Origin: Methylotenera sp.
GTDB taxonomy: Bacteria > Pseudomonadota > Gammaproteobacteria > Burkholderiales > Methylophilaceae
Length of the DNA: 64,000 nt
Assembly (NCBI RefSeq): GCF_030684185.1
Contig: NZ_JAUXOY010000014.1
Span: 280,001-344,000 of the forward strand
Direction: 5' to 3'
The notes under the pieces are model-generated. The model ran no database searches. It was not told where the DNA came from and saw only the letters and a list, made by a program, of their open reading frames with translations. Below are positions 43,923-52,906 of this stretch, piece after piece. The translations under genes and the position numbers were made by a program. The stretch's first letter is position 1. The number at the start of each line of letters is the position of its first letter.

Positions 43923-44522
43923 ATGCAAAAAATCTACCTAAAATTATTGACAGCTTTACTGTTGTTAAACTTAACTGGCTGTGGCTACAACAAATTTCAA
44001 TCATTAGACGAAGAGGTAAAAGCTAGCTGGTCTGAAGTACTTAACCAATATCAACGTCGTGCAGATTTAGTGCCTAATTTGGTGAATGTAGTTAAGGGTT
44101 ATGCTGCGCATGAAAAAGAAGTGCTGACACAAGTTGCAGATGCGCGTTCGCGCGTTGGCAGTATGCAGGTCACAGCAGAAGTGCTGAATGACCCAGAGGC
44201 ATTTGCTAAATTTCAAGCGGCACAAGGACAGATGACCTCTGCTTTATCCCGCTTAATGGCGATTGCAGAAAACTACCCAAACTTGAAGGCCGACCAAGGC
44301 TTTAGAGACTTGCAAGCTCAGCTTGAGGGTACTGAAAATCGCATTACAGTCGCGAGGAATCGTTATATTGAAACGATTAAAGGCTATAACGTCGCGGTAC
44401 GTTCTTTCCCGGAAAACCTAACTGCGATGATGTTTGGGTACAAAACCAAGCCATCATTTATTGTGGAAAATGAGAAGGCAATCTCGGTAGCGCCAACTGT
44501 GGATTTTGGTGATAAGAAGTAG
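43923..44522 (+). CDS. LemA-family lipoprotein
   Basis: This 199-residue protein has an N-terminal signal with lipobox LNLTGC (about residue 20). The LemA helical core shows SWSEVLNQYQRRADLVPNLVNVVKGYAAHEK, ENYPNLKADQGFRDLQAQLEGTENRI and AVRSFPENLTAMMFGYKTKPSF. The AAGGA ribosome site fits the second ATG (43923) better than the first (43917). LemA genes are often followed by TPM-domain genes, as here. The molecular role is unclear. Confidence 0.93.
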   Translation: MQKIYLKLLTALLLLNLTGCGYNKFQSLDEEVKASWSEVLNQYQRRADLVPNLVNVVKGYAAHEKEVLTQVADARSRVGSMQVTAEVLNDPEAFAKFQAAQGQMTSALSRLMAIAENYPNLKADQGFRDLQAQLEGTENRITVARNRYIETIKGYNVAVRSFPENLTAMMFGYKTKPSFIVENEKAISVAPTVDFGDKK

Positions 44523-44561
44523 CAGTCATTATTTGACCTATCATTTCAAATTAGTAATAAA

Positions 44562-45419
44562 GTGATTTCTCAGCTAAAAGCGAGCTTGCTCGTGCTTTGC
44601 GCGATACTGTTATTTGCTTCATGCAATGTGCGAGCTGAGTTGGCTGCTATTCCAGCAATTGAAAAACGTGTCACCGATTTAACTCAAACTCTAACACAGG
44701 ATCAGCAAAGCCAGCTCGAAGCCAAATTGGCAACTTTCGAGCAACAAAAAGGCAGTCAAATAGCGGTGTTAATCGTACCAACTACAAAGCCGGAAGAAAT
44801 AGAGCAATATAGTATTCGAGTGGTTGATGCTTGGAAGCTAGGGCGAGAAAAACAAGATGATGGTGTGTTGGTTTTGGTTGCAAAAAATGACCGTAAAATG
44901 CGCATTGAAGTAGGGTATGGTTTAGAAGGTGCGATTCCGGATTTAACAGCAAAACGTATTATCAGCGAGATTATGACACCCAGTTTTAAGCAGGGTGACT
45001 TTTATGGCGGTATTAACAATGCCACTGATAAGCTTATTGGCTTGGTATCAGGTGAGCAACTGGCTCCACCTGCGTCGCCAGCATTTAATAGCAAGAGTTT
45101 TGAAAACATGTTGCCAATTTTGCTGTTTGGCGGGCTTATACTAGGCGGCATATTGCGCGCTATGTTTGGTAATTTCTTTGGTGGCGTACTCAATGGCGGT
45201 GCTATTGGTATACTGGCTTGGATACTTGGTGGCGGTTTATTGGCGGCGATATTGTTTGGTATTGTGGCATTTTTTATAACACTCGTCGGCCATTCTGGCA
45301 TGGGCCAAGCGGGTGGTTATGGTGGAGGCTATGGAGGCGGCAGAAGTAGTGGTGGCAGCGATCCATTTTCTGGTGGCGGTGGCGGTTTTGGTGGCGGTGG
45401 CGCGTCTGGAGATTGGTAA
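44562..45419 (+). CDS. TPM-domain protein (YgcG-like) with Gly-rich tail
   Basis: This 285-residue protein starts at GTG. A signal peptide (about residues 1-25) is followed by a TPM phosphatase-like domain (VTDLTQTLTQDQQSQLEAKLATFEQQKGSQIAVLIVPTTKPEEIEQYSIRV... RIEVGYGLEGAIPD). Two hydrophobic segments cover about 180-245. The tail is almost only Gly and Ser (GGYGGGYGGGRSSGG...). The membrane part and Gly-rich end are typical of LemA-linked YgcG proteins. The next TPM gene overlaps it by TAATG. Confidence 0.92.
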   Translation: MISQLKASLLVLCAILLFASCNVRAELAAIPAIEKRVTDLTQTLTQDQQSQLEAKLATFEQQKGSQIAVLIVPTTKPEEIEQYSIRVVDAWKLGREKQDDGVLVLVAKNDRKMRIEVGYGLEGAIPDLTAKRIISEIMTPSFKQGDFYGGINNATDKLIGLVSGEQLAPPASPAFNSKSFENMLPILLFGGLILGGILRAMFGNFFGGVLNGGAIGILAWILGGGLLAAILFGIVAFFITLVGHSGMGQAGGYGGGYGGGRSSGGSDPFSGGGGGFGGGGASGDW

Positions 45420-45925
45420 TGTCACTCAAATTCATCCAGCGGTTATTTAAGCATCTCTTTGTTTTGCCAGGGGCGGTCAGGCGGTATTTCCCTGCAGACT
45501 CTATGCGGCACATCGAAGCAGCCATTGCTGCCAGCGAAAGTTCACACATGGGCGAGATTCGTTTCGTGGTTGAATCCAATTTGCATATATTTGATATTTT
45601 TAGAGGAAAATCAGCCAAAAAACGCGCAATTGAAGTGTTTTCACAATTCCATGTGTGGGATACCGCGCAGAATAACGGCGTGTTAATTTACTTGCTGTTA
45701 GCCGACCGTGACTTTGAGATTTTGGCAGATCGCGGCGTTCATCAGCATGTTGGCAATCAAGGTTGGGAAAAGATAAGCCATGAGATGGAGGCTATGTTTA
45801 GACACGGTCAATTTGAAGGTGGGGTGATATATGGCATTGCGCAAATTGGTGCGCTATTGATGCAACACTACCCTATAGATAGTGAAAACGTTAATGAGCT
45901 ACCCAATACACCTATCATTATTTAG
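45419..45925 (+). CDS. Second TPM-domain protein
   Basis: This 168-residue protein has no signal peptide but a hydrophobic start (RLFKHLFVLPGAVRRYFP). The TPM-type core has AIAASESSHMGEIRFVVES, FHVWDTAQNNGVLIYLLLADRDFEILADRGVHQHVGNQGWEKI and FRHGQFEGGVIYGI. The start ATG overlaps the upstream stop (TAATG). The lemA-TPM-TPM trio is a common proteobacterial operon of unknown biochemical role. Confidence 0.9.
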   Translation: MSLKFIQRLFKHLFVLPGAVRRYFPADSMRHIEAAIAASESSHMGEIRFVVESNLHIFDIFRGKSAKKRAIEVFSQFHVWDTAQNNGVLIYLLLADRDFEILADRGVHQHVGNQGWEKISHEMEAMFRHGQFEGGVIYGIAQIGALLMQHYPIDSENVNELPNTPIII

Positions 45926-46535
45926 TTTTATATTTTGCTTAATCACTACGTTGAGTGCTGAAGCTGCAGTATCGGATATATCAAAGATTTATCAGGAACA
46001 GCCGACGCTGGAAGCATTTGATGTCTGTTTTGGCGGTGGCTGCGCTGAAATTAGGCGAGTTTCACTGAGTCCAGTAGAGTGGTTAAAGGTGGAAGCAATC
46101 TTTGCAGATAAAACTAAAGATGCGCAGTTAAAGGCGGAGTTTGAGCGTAAGCAAATTGCAAATGCAATCGGTCTGTTGGAAACTATTGTAGGAGAAAAAA
46201 TAGGCACTGCCACAGACCGCGCAGGCACGTTTAACAATTCAAAGTTTCCTGGCCAGTTAGATTGCAATGATGAGTCCATCAACACCACGACTTACATGCA
46301 ATTAATGCATCATTACGGCCTAATAAAATTGCATGCATTAGAAGACATGCGTACACGTAACTTCTTTTTTAACGGATGGCCACATACTACTGCGGTGATT
46401 CGCGAAGTTGCTACAGGCCGGCGTTATGCGGTGGATAGCTGGTTTTATGATAATGGCGTGCCCGCTACCATTGTGCCGTTTGAAGTATGGAAGTCTGGCT
46501 ATATACCAATAGATAGCCCAGTCCAGCGTCATTGA
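45894..46535 (+). CDS. Conserved hypothetical secreted protein, possible transglutaminase-like fold
   Basis: This protein of about 213 residues has a signal peptide (MSYPIHLSLFSFIFCLITTLSAEAA) when started at the internal ATG. The GTG at 45882 in the track is an alternative. It overlaps the second TPM gene by about 30 bp. Cys-rich FDVCFGGGCAEIRRVSLSPVEW is followed by LDCNDESINTTTYMQLM, NGWPHTTAVIRE and YAVDSWFYDNG. The order of Cys, His and Asp in the last three segments would fit a transglutaminase/papain-like triad, but this is only an inference. I do not recognise the family name. Confidence 0.75.
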   Translation: MSYPIHLSLFSFIFCLITTLSAEAAVSDISKIYQEQPTLEAFDVCFGGGCAEIRRVSLSPVEWLKVEAIFADKTKDAQLKAEFERKQIANAIGLLETIVGEKIGTATDRAGTFNNSKFPGQLDCNDESINTTTYMQLMHHYGLIKLHALEDMRTRNFFFNGWPHTTAVIREVATGRRYAVDSWFYDNGVPATIVPFEVWKSGYIPIDSPVQRH

Positions 46536-46658
46536 GAGAGGTTTATTCAATGGATTGTTGATGGAATAACCCCGAATAAATACCATAACAATTGCTGACT
46601 AAATCACTGATTATATGTAAAATTCGGTCTTTGATTTTTGCACAGACTTGATACCACC

Positions 46659-48383
46659 ATGCGCGCCTCACAATTTTTCTTTAACACCCAAAAAGAAGCC
46701 CCCAACGATGCAGAGTTGCAAAGCCATATATTAATGGTGCGTGCTGGATTGATTAAACGTTTAGGTTCTGGTCTTTACAGCTGGATGCCGCTAGGCTTGC
46801 GCGTATTGCGTAAAGTTGAGGCCATCGTGCGCGATGAAATGAATAAAGCGGGTGCGCTTGAGCTGTTGATGCCAGCCGTACAACCAAGAGAGCTATGGGA
46901 TGAAACGGGTCGCTGGGCAGTGTTTGGCCCACAAATGCTCAAAATTACAGATCGCCACTCACGTGAGTTTTGTTTTGGCCCAACGCATGAAGAAGTGATT
47001 ACCGACATTGCACGTTCAGAAATCCGCAGTTATAAACAGCTACCACTCAATTTCTATCAAGTTCAAACTAAGTTCCGTGATGAGATTCGCCCGCGCTTTG
47101 GTGTGATGCGTGCACGTGAATTTATGATGAAAGATGCTTACTCTTTTCATGCGGATTTTGCTTCGCTAGAGCAAACTTATCAAACTATGTTTCAGGCCTA
47201 CAGCAATGTATTTAATCGTTTAGGCCTAAAGTTTCGTGCAGTAAAAGCCGATACAGGTGCTATAGGCGGTGATGGTTCGCATGAGTTTCACGTACTTGCT
47301 GATTCTGGTGAAGATGGCTTAGCTTATTGCGAAACCTCGGATTATGCAGCGAACGTAGAGCTTGCAGAGGCTTTGCCGGCAAGTAGCAGCCGAAGTGCTG
47401 CGACCGAGATGATGCGCGAAGTGGAAACGCCTAAGCAAACCGCTTGCGAAGATGTCGCGAAGTTATTGGGTATCAGCATAGAGCGAACAGTCAAAGCAAT
47501 TGCTCTGATAGCTAAAACTGAGCCTGCAAATGAAAAGTTTTATTTAGCATTGTTGCGTGGCGACCATACTTTAAATGAGGTAAAAGTCGGAAAGTTGACA
47601 GGTTTGTCAGATTTCAGGTTTGCTACAGAAGAAGAAATACGCGCTAACCTGAGTTGCCCACCTGGATTCATCGGGCCAGTAAATGTGAGCGAAAACGTGA
47701 CCATCATTTCAGATAGAACGGTTGCAGCGATGAGTGATTTTGTTTGTGGCGCCAATAAGCCTAAGTTTCACTTGGCTGGCGTGAATTTTGCTAGAGATTT
47801 ACCAGAGCCAGGTTTAGTGGCGGATATCCGCAATGTGGTCAAAGGTGATGCTAGTCCGGATGGTAAAGGCACATTATCACTTTGCCGTGGCATTGAAGTA
47901 GGCCATATTTTTCAGCTGCGTACTAAGTACTCAGAAGCCATGAATGCCACCTATCTAGATGAAAATGGTCAGACAAAGGTAATGGAAATGGGTTGTTATG
48001 GTATCGGCGTATCGCGTATTGTAGGTGCAGCTATTGAGCAAGGGAACGACGAGCGCGGAATAGTGTTCCCTGTCAGCATGGCACCTTTTACGGTAGCGAT
48101 TTGCCCGATTGGCTATGATAAATCAGAGGCTGTTTCATTGGCAGCTAATAAAATGTACGATGACTTGTTAGCCGCAGATGTTGATGTGATGTTAGACGAC
48201 AGGGGTGAGCGCCCAGGCGTGATGTTCGCCGAGGCAGATTTAATGGGCATTCCGCATCGCTTGGTGATAGGTGAGCGCGGTTTAGCTGAAGGTGCTGTGG
48301 AGTATAAAGGGAGAACTGATGCAGAAGGGCAGTCAGTTCTATTATCGAATATAGTTGAGTTTATGCAAAAAGTGGCACTATAA
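46659..48383 (+). CDS. proS: Prolyl-tRNA synthetase (bacterial type)
   Basis: This 574-residue class II synthetase begins [19 protein letters not shown], the natural family start. The track uses a TTG 21 bp earlier. Motif 2 region [28 protein letters not shown] and motif 3 [18 protein letters not shown] are present. The inserted editing domain (about residues 225-405, with [17 protein letters not shown]) and the anticodon-binding C-domain ([28 protein letters not shown]) are complete. A lytic transglycosylase gene follows at once. Confidence 0.97.
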   Translation: MRASQFFFNTQKEAPNDAELQSHILMVRAGLIKRLGSGLYSWMPLGLRVLRKVEAIVRDEMNKAGALELLMPAVQPRELWDETGRWAVFGPQMLKITDRHSREFCFGPTHEEVITDIARSEIRSYKQLPLNFYQVQTKFRDEIRPRFGVMRAREFMMKDAYSFHADFASLEQTYQTMFQAYSNVFNRLGLKFRAVKADTGAIGGDGSHEFHVLADSGEDGLAYCETSDYAANVELAEALPASSSRSAATEMMREVETPKQTACEDVAKLLGISIERTVKAIALIAKTEPANEKFYLALLRGDHTLNEVKVGKLTGLSDFRFATEEEIRANLSCPPGFIGPVNVSENVTIISDRTVAAMSDFVCGANKPKFHLAGVNFARDLPEPGLVADIRNVVKGDASPDGKGTLSLCRGIEVGHIFQLRTKYSEAMNATYLDENGQTKVMEMGCYGIGVSRIVGAAIEQGNDERGIVFPVSMAPFTVAICPIGYDKSEAVSLAANKMYDDLLAADVDVMLDDRGERPGVMFAEADLMGIPHRLVIGERGLAEGAVEYKGRTDAEGQSVLLSNIVEFMQKVAL

Positions 48384-48389
48384 TCAAAC

Positions 48390-49019
48390 ATGCTTAAATT
48401 GTTACAAATGACATTATTTGCTTTGATTGGAACTTTAGTTTCAATGACTAGCATTGCTGGATCTCAGCGCGAAGAGCCTTTGTCGAATAGTGTAAAGGCT
48501 TTGATGCAGCGCAGTATCAGCGACAGAGCCTCGCCAAAACTTGTATTTGCAACACAGGAAGAAGGTCAAGCATGGTTAAATGAAATGTCCCGGCGCTTAC
48601 AAAAGCGTATTCCAGATACTTCGTATCGTGAAGATTTTTTACGTACGGTACATTATGAAGCTACCCGTGCTGGCATTGATCCGCAAATGGTACTTGGACT
48701 AATTCAAGTGGAAAGTGGCTTTAAAAAATACGCAGTCTCATCGGTAGGCGCACGTGGTTTTATGCAGGTAATGCCATTCTGGGTGCGTAGTATTGGTGCC
48801 AATGACCATAATTTGTTTCATTTGCGTCTTAATCTCCGCTATGGATGCACAATTCTGAGGCACTATATTGACATTGAACGTGGTGATTTGTATCGCGCTT
48901 TAGGTCGATATAACGGTAGTTTAGGTAAGCCGCAGTATCCAAATCTAGTGCTTGGTGCCTGGCGTAAAAATTGGGATTACGCACCAAAAAACTGGGATTA
49001 CGCACCAAAAAATATCTAA
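48390..49019 (+). CDS. Lytic transglycosylase (SLT domain)
   Basis: This 209-residue secreted peptidoglycan enzyme has a signal peptide (about residues 1-25). The SLT domain has VLGLIQVESGFKKYAVSSVGARGFMQVMPFWV, with the catalytic Glu in QVESGF, and ALGRYNGSLGKPQYPN. The tail has a duplicated KNWDYAP caused by two exact-length 21-bp direct repeats (48966-49007). It lies 6 bp after proS, as in other betaproteobacteria. Target bonds are inferred from the family. Confidence 0.92.
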   Translation: MLKLLQMTLFALIGTLVSMTSIAGSQREEPLSNSVKALMQRSISDRASPKLVFATQEEGQAWLNEMSRRLQKRIPDTSYREDFLRTVHYEATRAGIDPQMVLGLIQVESGFKKYAVSSVGARGFMQVMPFWVRSIGANDHNLFHLRLNLRYGCTILRHYIDIERGDLYRALGRYNGSLGKPQYPNLVLGAWRKNWDYAPKNWDYAPKNI

Positions 49020-49233
49020 AATCGGATGTTTTTATCAGTTTACGTACATTTTGCACTAGATTAGTGCTAAAAAGTATCGCAAAAAAGTTTACATTTTTGT
49101 AAAAATCATTCAGTATTCCCCTCAGCGTTTATATGTTAGGGGTGAATTCTTCGCACTATTCCGAATAAGCCCTCGCACATTACGTTGCTATTCGAATTAA
49201 CTTGCTACTCAATATAATAATTAGGAGAAAAGT

Positions 49234-49737
49234 ATGTCGAAATTAACTGCACTTGCATTAAGTATTGCTGTTTTAGGGGGTGTGTGGGCATTTTTAGCGT
49301 TAAACCCACTCGCTGGTGCTGCATTGGTATGGGTTGGTTTTATCGCATGGGGTTGCTATTTTCACACGGGTGGTGATGGTGCTGCATTGCAAAAAACAAT
49401 TGCAGGGATGATATTTGGTGCGGTCATGGCTGGTATTGCTTTGTATCTGGTAAGCTCTGGCACGCTAGGTGGTTTAGGTGTTTTAGCAGCTCCTGTCATT
49501 ATTGCAGTAACCGTGTTTCCGTTAGTGATTGTAGCGGGAATTAACTTGTTATCAGTAGTTCCTGCTAATGTGTATGGTTACGCCGCAACGGCAGGCTTGG
49601 CATTAACAGCTGGTACAGCAGGCAATGCAATGGCGATGAATATGACAAATCCAGTGTTATTAGTGGCAGTTTCAGTTGTGCTTGGCGCATTATTCGGTAT
49701 GGCTTCTGGAAAGTTAGCTGGTATGCTTGGAAAATAA
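49234..49737 (+). CDS. DUF1097 membrane protein
   Basis: This 167-residue protein with about five membrane segments resembles the DUF1097 family. Segments include LALSIAVLGGVWAFLALNPLAG, FIAWGCYFHTGGDGAALQKTIAGMIFG and LLVAVSVVLGALFGMASGKLAGMLGK. AGGAG precedes the ATG. The family role is not established. The 214-bp gap before it holds one CCCCT...AGGGG hairpin near 49119-49143. A strong terminator follows. Confidence 0.85.
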   Translation: MSKLTALALSIAVLGGVWAFLALNPLAGAALVWVGFIAWGCYFHTGGDGAALQKTIAGMIFGAVMAGIALYLVSSGTLGGLGVLAAPVIIAVTVFPLVIVAGINLLSVVPANVYGYAATAGLALTAGTAGNAMAMNMTNPVLLVAVSVVLGALFGMASGKLAGMLGK

Positions 49738-49762
49738 TTTTAGCTTAAATTTTAAGTGAAAT

Positions 49763-49789
49763 AAAAAACCGCCTATTAGGCGGTTTTTT
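49763..49789. terminator. Bidirectional terminator
   Basis: The hairpin AAAAAACCGCCT / AGGCGGTTTTTT with a 3-nt loop lies between the DUF1097 gene and the convergent hypothetical gene. The T-run fits both strands. Confidence 0.9.
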
Positions 49790-49840
49790 ATTTGTGAATT
49801 GAAACTCAAAACTGAATATTAACGGTTGTTAGGTTTAGTT

Positions 49841-50710
49841 TTATTTTAAGACCTTAAAGCCATAATAAGTGCCAAACTCACCCTCTGACTCATGGTATAC
49901 AAACATCATGTCATTGGCATAGCCAGCACCATTGTGATGGTTATGTGAACGCAGTTTTAAATCTTTTGGCAGTGCGCTCTTACTGACATATTTGCCACTT
50001 AAATCAAAAATCAATACCGACTTATGATCAATATCAAGCAACGCAAGTTCTTCACCTTTTGCACCGGTGTAAGCCACAAAATAATCGCTTACATCATCAA
50101 ATGCTGCGCCTGCGCTAGCTAGGTCTAGGTTTATTTCACGAACATACTCGCGCTGCTTTAGATCAACCATCAACACCTTGTTGCTGCGACCCTGTTTTGC
50201 ATAATACTGATTGGCCTCATGGTTATAGCTTGGCATAGTATTGGCATCACCAAAGGCTGGGTTGAATCCAAAGATGTCAGTAGAGGTGTCTTTGACTTCA
50301 CCAGATTCGGTAAGGTCAATTGAGAAAATACCTGTGTTAGGTGTGAAGCCACCAAAACTAGAAATATTATAGGTAATAGTTTCTAAGTTTTTTGAATTTA
50401 GATTGTAATAAATCGAGCGATTGTCATAGCCAGGTCGGGCAGAGTTGACGTATTTTCCTTCATTATCATAAGCATGAATCTGTGATTTTGAGATAGGAGC
50501 TTCAATTTCGCTACCCATAGGTGCCAATCCGCCATCTGCAATGTAGTAGCGTTTTAAACCAGGAATATATGCCACAGTCATTGGGCGTGTGCTTGGTTTC
50601 TGTACTAATGGAATCCTAATGCCAACTTCAGCATTGGGTAGAATCGCAGCATGTATTGGCTGTAGTGCTCCTGCTAAGGCAATTGAAAATATCGCTGTTG
50701 AAATACGCAT
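49841..50710 (-). CDS. Hypothetical secreted protein, possible beta-propeller
   Basis: This 289-residue protein has a clear signal peptide (MRISTAIFSIALAGALQPIHA). The mature part has repeated strand-like pieces with spacing near 40-45 residues (MTVAYIPGLKRYYIADGG, SKSQIHAYDNEGKYV, TGIFSIDLTESGEV, NKVLMVDLKQREYVREI, KSVLIFDLSGKYV). This recalls a beta-propeller. No enzyme motif is seen. It is monocistronic, on the minus strand between a terminator and queA. I do not recognise the family. Confidence 0.7.
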   Translation of the reverse strand: MRISTAIFSIALAGALQPIHAAILPNAEVGIRIPLVQKPSTRPMTVAYIPGLKRYYIADGGLAPMGSEIEAPISKSQIHAYDNEGKYVNSARPGYDNRSIYYNLNSKNLETITYNISSFGGFTPNTGIFSIDLTESGEVKDTSTDIFGFNPAFGDANTMPSYNHEANQYYAKQGRSNKVLMVDLKQREYVREINLDLASAGAAFDDVSDYFVAYTGAKGEELALLDIDHKSVLIFDLSGKYVSKSALPKDLKLRSHNHHNGAGYANDMMFVYHESEGEFGTYYGFKVLK

Positions 50711-50811
50711 AATTAATCTTTCATTTAATACTGAATTAGGAATGTTTGGTTATAAAGCCTGCTGAGTTTAGTCAATGTTGGGTCTGCATTCGTTCAGCCA
50801 ACAATATTAAG

Positions 50812-51864
50812 TTACGCATTAGTCTGCTTTTCCAGCAGCATGGCATCACCATAACTAAAAAAACGATAATGCTTGGCTATAGCGTGCTGATAAGCTCTTT
50901 TAATATTTTCTACACCGGCAAATGCGGACACTAGCATGAGTAAGGTGCTCTTAGGTAAATGAAAGTTAGTAAATAAACGATCTACGACTTTAAAATGATA
51001 ACCAGGTGTAATGAATATGTTGGTTTCGCCACTTCCAACTTGTAAATGACCATCAGTATTAGTGTCACTTATACGAGCAGCACTTTCTAATGCACGTAAT
51101 ACAGTCGTGCCAACGGCAGTAACTTTACCGCCATGCATTTTTGTTTCGGTAATCATGTCAATCGTGGTTTGCGAAATACTATAGAGCTCGCTGTGCATTA
51201 TATGCTCATGAATATTTTCCACGCGCACTGGTTGAAAAGTGCCAGCGCCAACATGCAGGGTTACATACGCAATATTGATGCCTTTTTCTTTAAGCGTCTG
51301 TAAAACAGACTCATTAAAATGCAAACCAGCAGTGGGTGCCGCAACGGCACCTAGGTGTTTGCTAAACACGGTTTGGTAACGTTCTTCATCTTCACTTGTG
51401 GCTTTATGAGTAATATAGGGTGGCAAAGGCAATGCGCCGTATTGTTCAAGTAGGTCCAGTACAGAGAATTCGCTTAAAAATCGTAACTCAAATAAATCAT
51501 CGTGACGTGCTGTGACTTCTACATCAAAAGCGTTAGCAAGTTTGATGCGGCTGCCTATTTTTGGTGCCCGAGATGCCCGCATGTGTGCATAAGCAATGTG
51601 CTGGTTGATGACACGCTCTATTAAAACCTCAATATTACCACCGCTATGCTTATGACCGAATAAACGCGCCTTGATCACACGCGTGTCGTTAAATATCAAT
51701 AAATCACCAGCTTGTAAGCAATCAGGTAATTCTATAAATGCTTTATCCGCCAGGTGGTTGTCTATAGCATTGAGGTGCAACATACGACTGGCGGACCTAT
51801 CAGCGGTAGGGTGTTGTGCAATTAATTCGTTGGGTAAATAAAAATCGAAATCTTCTGTTCGCAT
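50812..51864 (-). CDS. queA: S-adenosylmethionine:tRNA ribosyltransferase-isomerase
   Basis: This 350-residue enzyme makes epoxyqueuosine on tRNA from preQ1 and the ribosyl part of SAM. The start [24 protein letters not shown] and the segments [25 protein letters not shown] and [23 protein letters not shown] fit the family. [17 protein letters not shown] completes the signature. Length is standard. It is divergent from tRNA-Leu. Confidence 0.97.
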   Translation of the reverse strand: MRTEDFDFYLPNELIAQHPTADRSASRMLHLNAIDNHLADKAFIELPDCLQAGDLLIFNDTRVIKARLFGHKHSGGNIEVLIERVINQHIAYAHMRASRAPKIGSRIKLANAFDVEVTARHDDLFELRFLSEFSVLDLLEQYGALPLPPYITHKATSEDEERYQTVFSKHLGAVAAPTAGLHFNESVLQTLKEKGINIAYVTLHVGAGTFQPVRVENIHEHIMHSELYSISQTTIDMITETKMHGGKVTAVGTTVLRALESAARISDTNTDGHLQVGSGETNIFITPGYHFKVVDRLFTNFHLPKSTLLMLVSAFAGVENIKRAYQHAIAKHYRFFSYGDAMLLEKQTNA

Positions 51865-51886
51865 AATTCTCAGAGCTTGCTATAAT
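51858..51886 (+). promoter_or_regulatory. Promoter for tRNA-Leu(CAA)
   Basis: TTCGCA (4 of 6 matches to -35), a 17-nt spacer and perfect TATAAT lie 40 nt before the tRNA. The -35 overlaps the start of the divergent queA. Confidence 0.6.
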
Positions 51887-51925
51887 AGCGACGTTGCAAT
51901 TATACAGTAATGTGTATTCCCAAAA

Positions 51926-52010
51926 GCCCGGGTGGCGGAATTGGTAGACGCACGGGACTCAAAATCCCGCGCAGCAATGCGTGCCGGTTCGATTCCGGCC
52001 CCGGGCACCA
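51926..52010 (+). tRNA. tRNA-Leu (anticodon CAA)
   Basis: This 85-nt class II tRNA has acceptor arms GCCCGGG and CCCGGGC, a Leu-type D-arm and anticodon loop CTCAAAA. A long variable arm (CGCAGCAATGCG), T-arm GCCGGTTCGATTCCGGC and encoded CCA follow. Confidence 0.97.
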
Positions 52011-52019
52011 ATAAAAAAC

Positions 52020-52050
52020 AATGACTTGCATTTTGCAGGTCATTTTTTTT
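52020..52050 (+). terminator. Terminator after tRNA-Leu
   Basis: The hairpin AATGACTTGCA / TGCAGGTCATT (one G-T pair) with a 3-nt loop is followed by eight T. Confidence 0.9.
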
Positions 52051-52406
52051 GCCCATTTTCGTTGCGCAGTTGTTACGCAAAAAAAATCTATTAGAATAAG
52101 CGTTAAAAATGTATATTTATCGTAACGATTTTTCCGTTCATGTGCCCAAAAAGCCGTCATGCTGAAGTGTGTTCTGAATTTTGTGTAAATGGCGGTTAAT
52201 TGCCACTGAGGCATCTTCTAATCATGCTTGTTTACCTGGCAAAGCTCATTCAACTAAATTTTAAACTTATCTAAATTGTTACAAAGTTGTAACAATTCGC
52301 TTGAGTGTAAGTTTTTTTTATGCTACTTTTTGATGTGCGTCAAATTGTCGCACCTCTAATGACTGTAAGAGGTTTAATTTTATGCTTGCTTATTGAAAAA
52401 CAGTAT
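52051..52406 (+). promoter_or_regulatory. Upstream region of the oxidase cluster with a perfect 24-bp inverted repeat
   Basis: This gap of about 356 bp has no convincing gene; the long track start at 52320 is probably upstream DNA. It contains a perfect inverted repeat at 52274-52297 with arms AATTGTTACAA and TTGTAACAATT and a 2-bp spacer. This looks like a dimer-regulator operator. The cluster promoter should lie here. The regulator is not known. Confidence 0.5.
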
Positions 52407-52886
52407 ATGGCAATGTCTGATTTAGGTTTCAAGATTATTGTAAGGCCAAATAATTCACTGACGCCTGAGGCTGGTCTGAAAGTGCTTGCTGGATTGGCTG
52501 CAATAATTTTGGTAGTGGGGTTGGGGTTCTCGCGTATCGGCGCATGGTGGGTGTTGCCTTTCGCTGGGCTAGAGATTTTGGCATTTGCTTACGCTTTTCA
52601 CTATATTCGAATACATTCAGGTGATTTTGAAAGTATTACGATAGAAAATGACCAGATAGTAATAGAAAAAAGAAATTATAAGGAAGTCACTACAACCGTA
52701 TTTCAAGCGCATTGGGCGCAAATAAGTGTGCGTGGTGTAGCTGGCGGCAAGGGTGCAATTGGAAAAAGCGGACTGTTTATTCGTTCGCATGGAAAAGAAA
52801 TTGAGTTTGGTAGAAATTTTATAAATGATGAGCAACGTGCGGAACTAGCGCGTAAGCTTAAACAAAAATTAAAAAATATTTATTAA
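52407..52886 (+). CDS. DUF2244 membrane protein
   Basis: This protein of about 159 residues (from the internal start MAMSDLGFKIIVRPNNSLTPEAGL) has two adjacent membrane segments (about 27-75). A C-terminal domain has HWAQISVRG and FGRNFINDEQRAELARKLKQKL. DUF2244 proteins regularly precede coxB in proteobacteria and may help oxidase assembly; function is not established. coxB starts 20 bp downstream. Confidence 0.85.
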   Translation: MAMSDLGFKIIVRPNNSLTPEAGLKVLAGLAAIILVVGLGFSRIGAWWVLPFAGLEILAFAYAFHYIRIHSGDFESITIENDQIVIEKRNYKEVTTTVFQAHWAQISVRGVAGGKGAIGKSGLFIRSHGKEIEFGRNFINDEQRAELARKLKQKLKNIY

Positions 52887-52906
52887 TTAGTTTTGGAGCA
52901 TGTTTT

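Noticed and set aside
44562-45419. Gly-rich TPM tail as a separate low-complexity gene
   Set aside because: It is continuous with the TPM domain and typical of YgcG-like proteins.
51880-52214. Minus-strand ORFs over tRNA-Leu with GAGIEPARIAARDFESRASTNSAT
   Set aside because: This is the common false translation of tRNA-Leu, with no support for a gene.
52320-52406. Extended N-terminus of the DUF2244 ORF
   Set aside because: The residues do not resemble the family start, and the operator-like palindrome lies just upstream. The internal ATG pair fits better.
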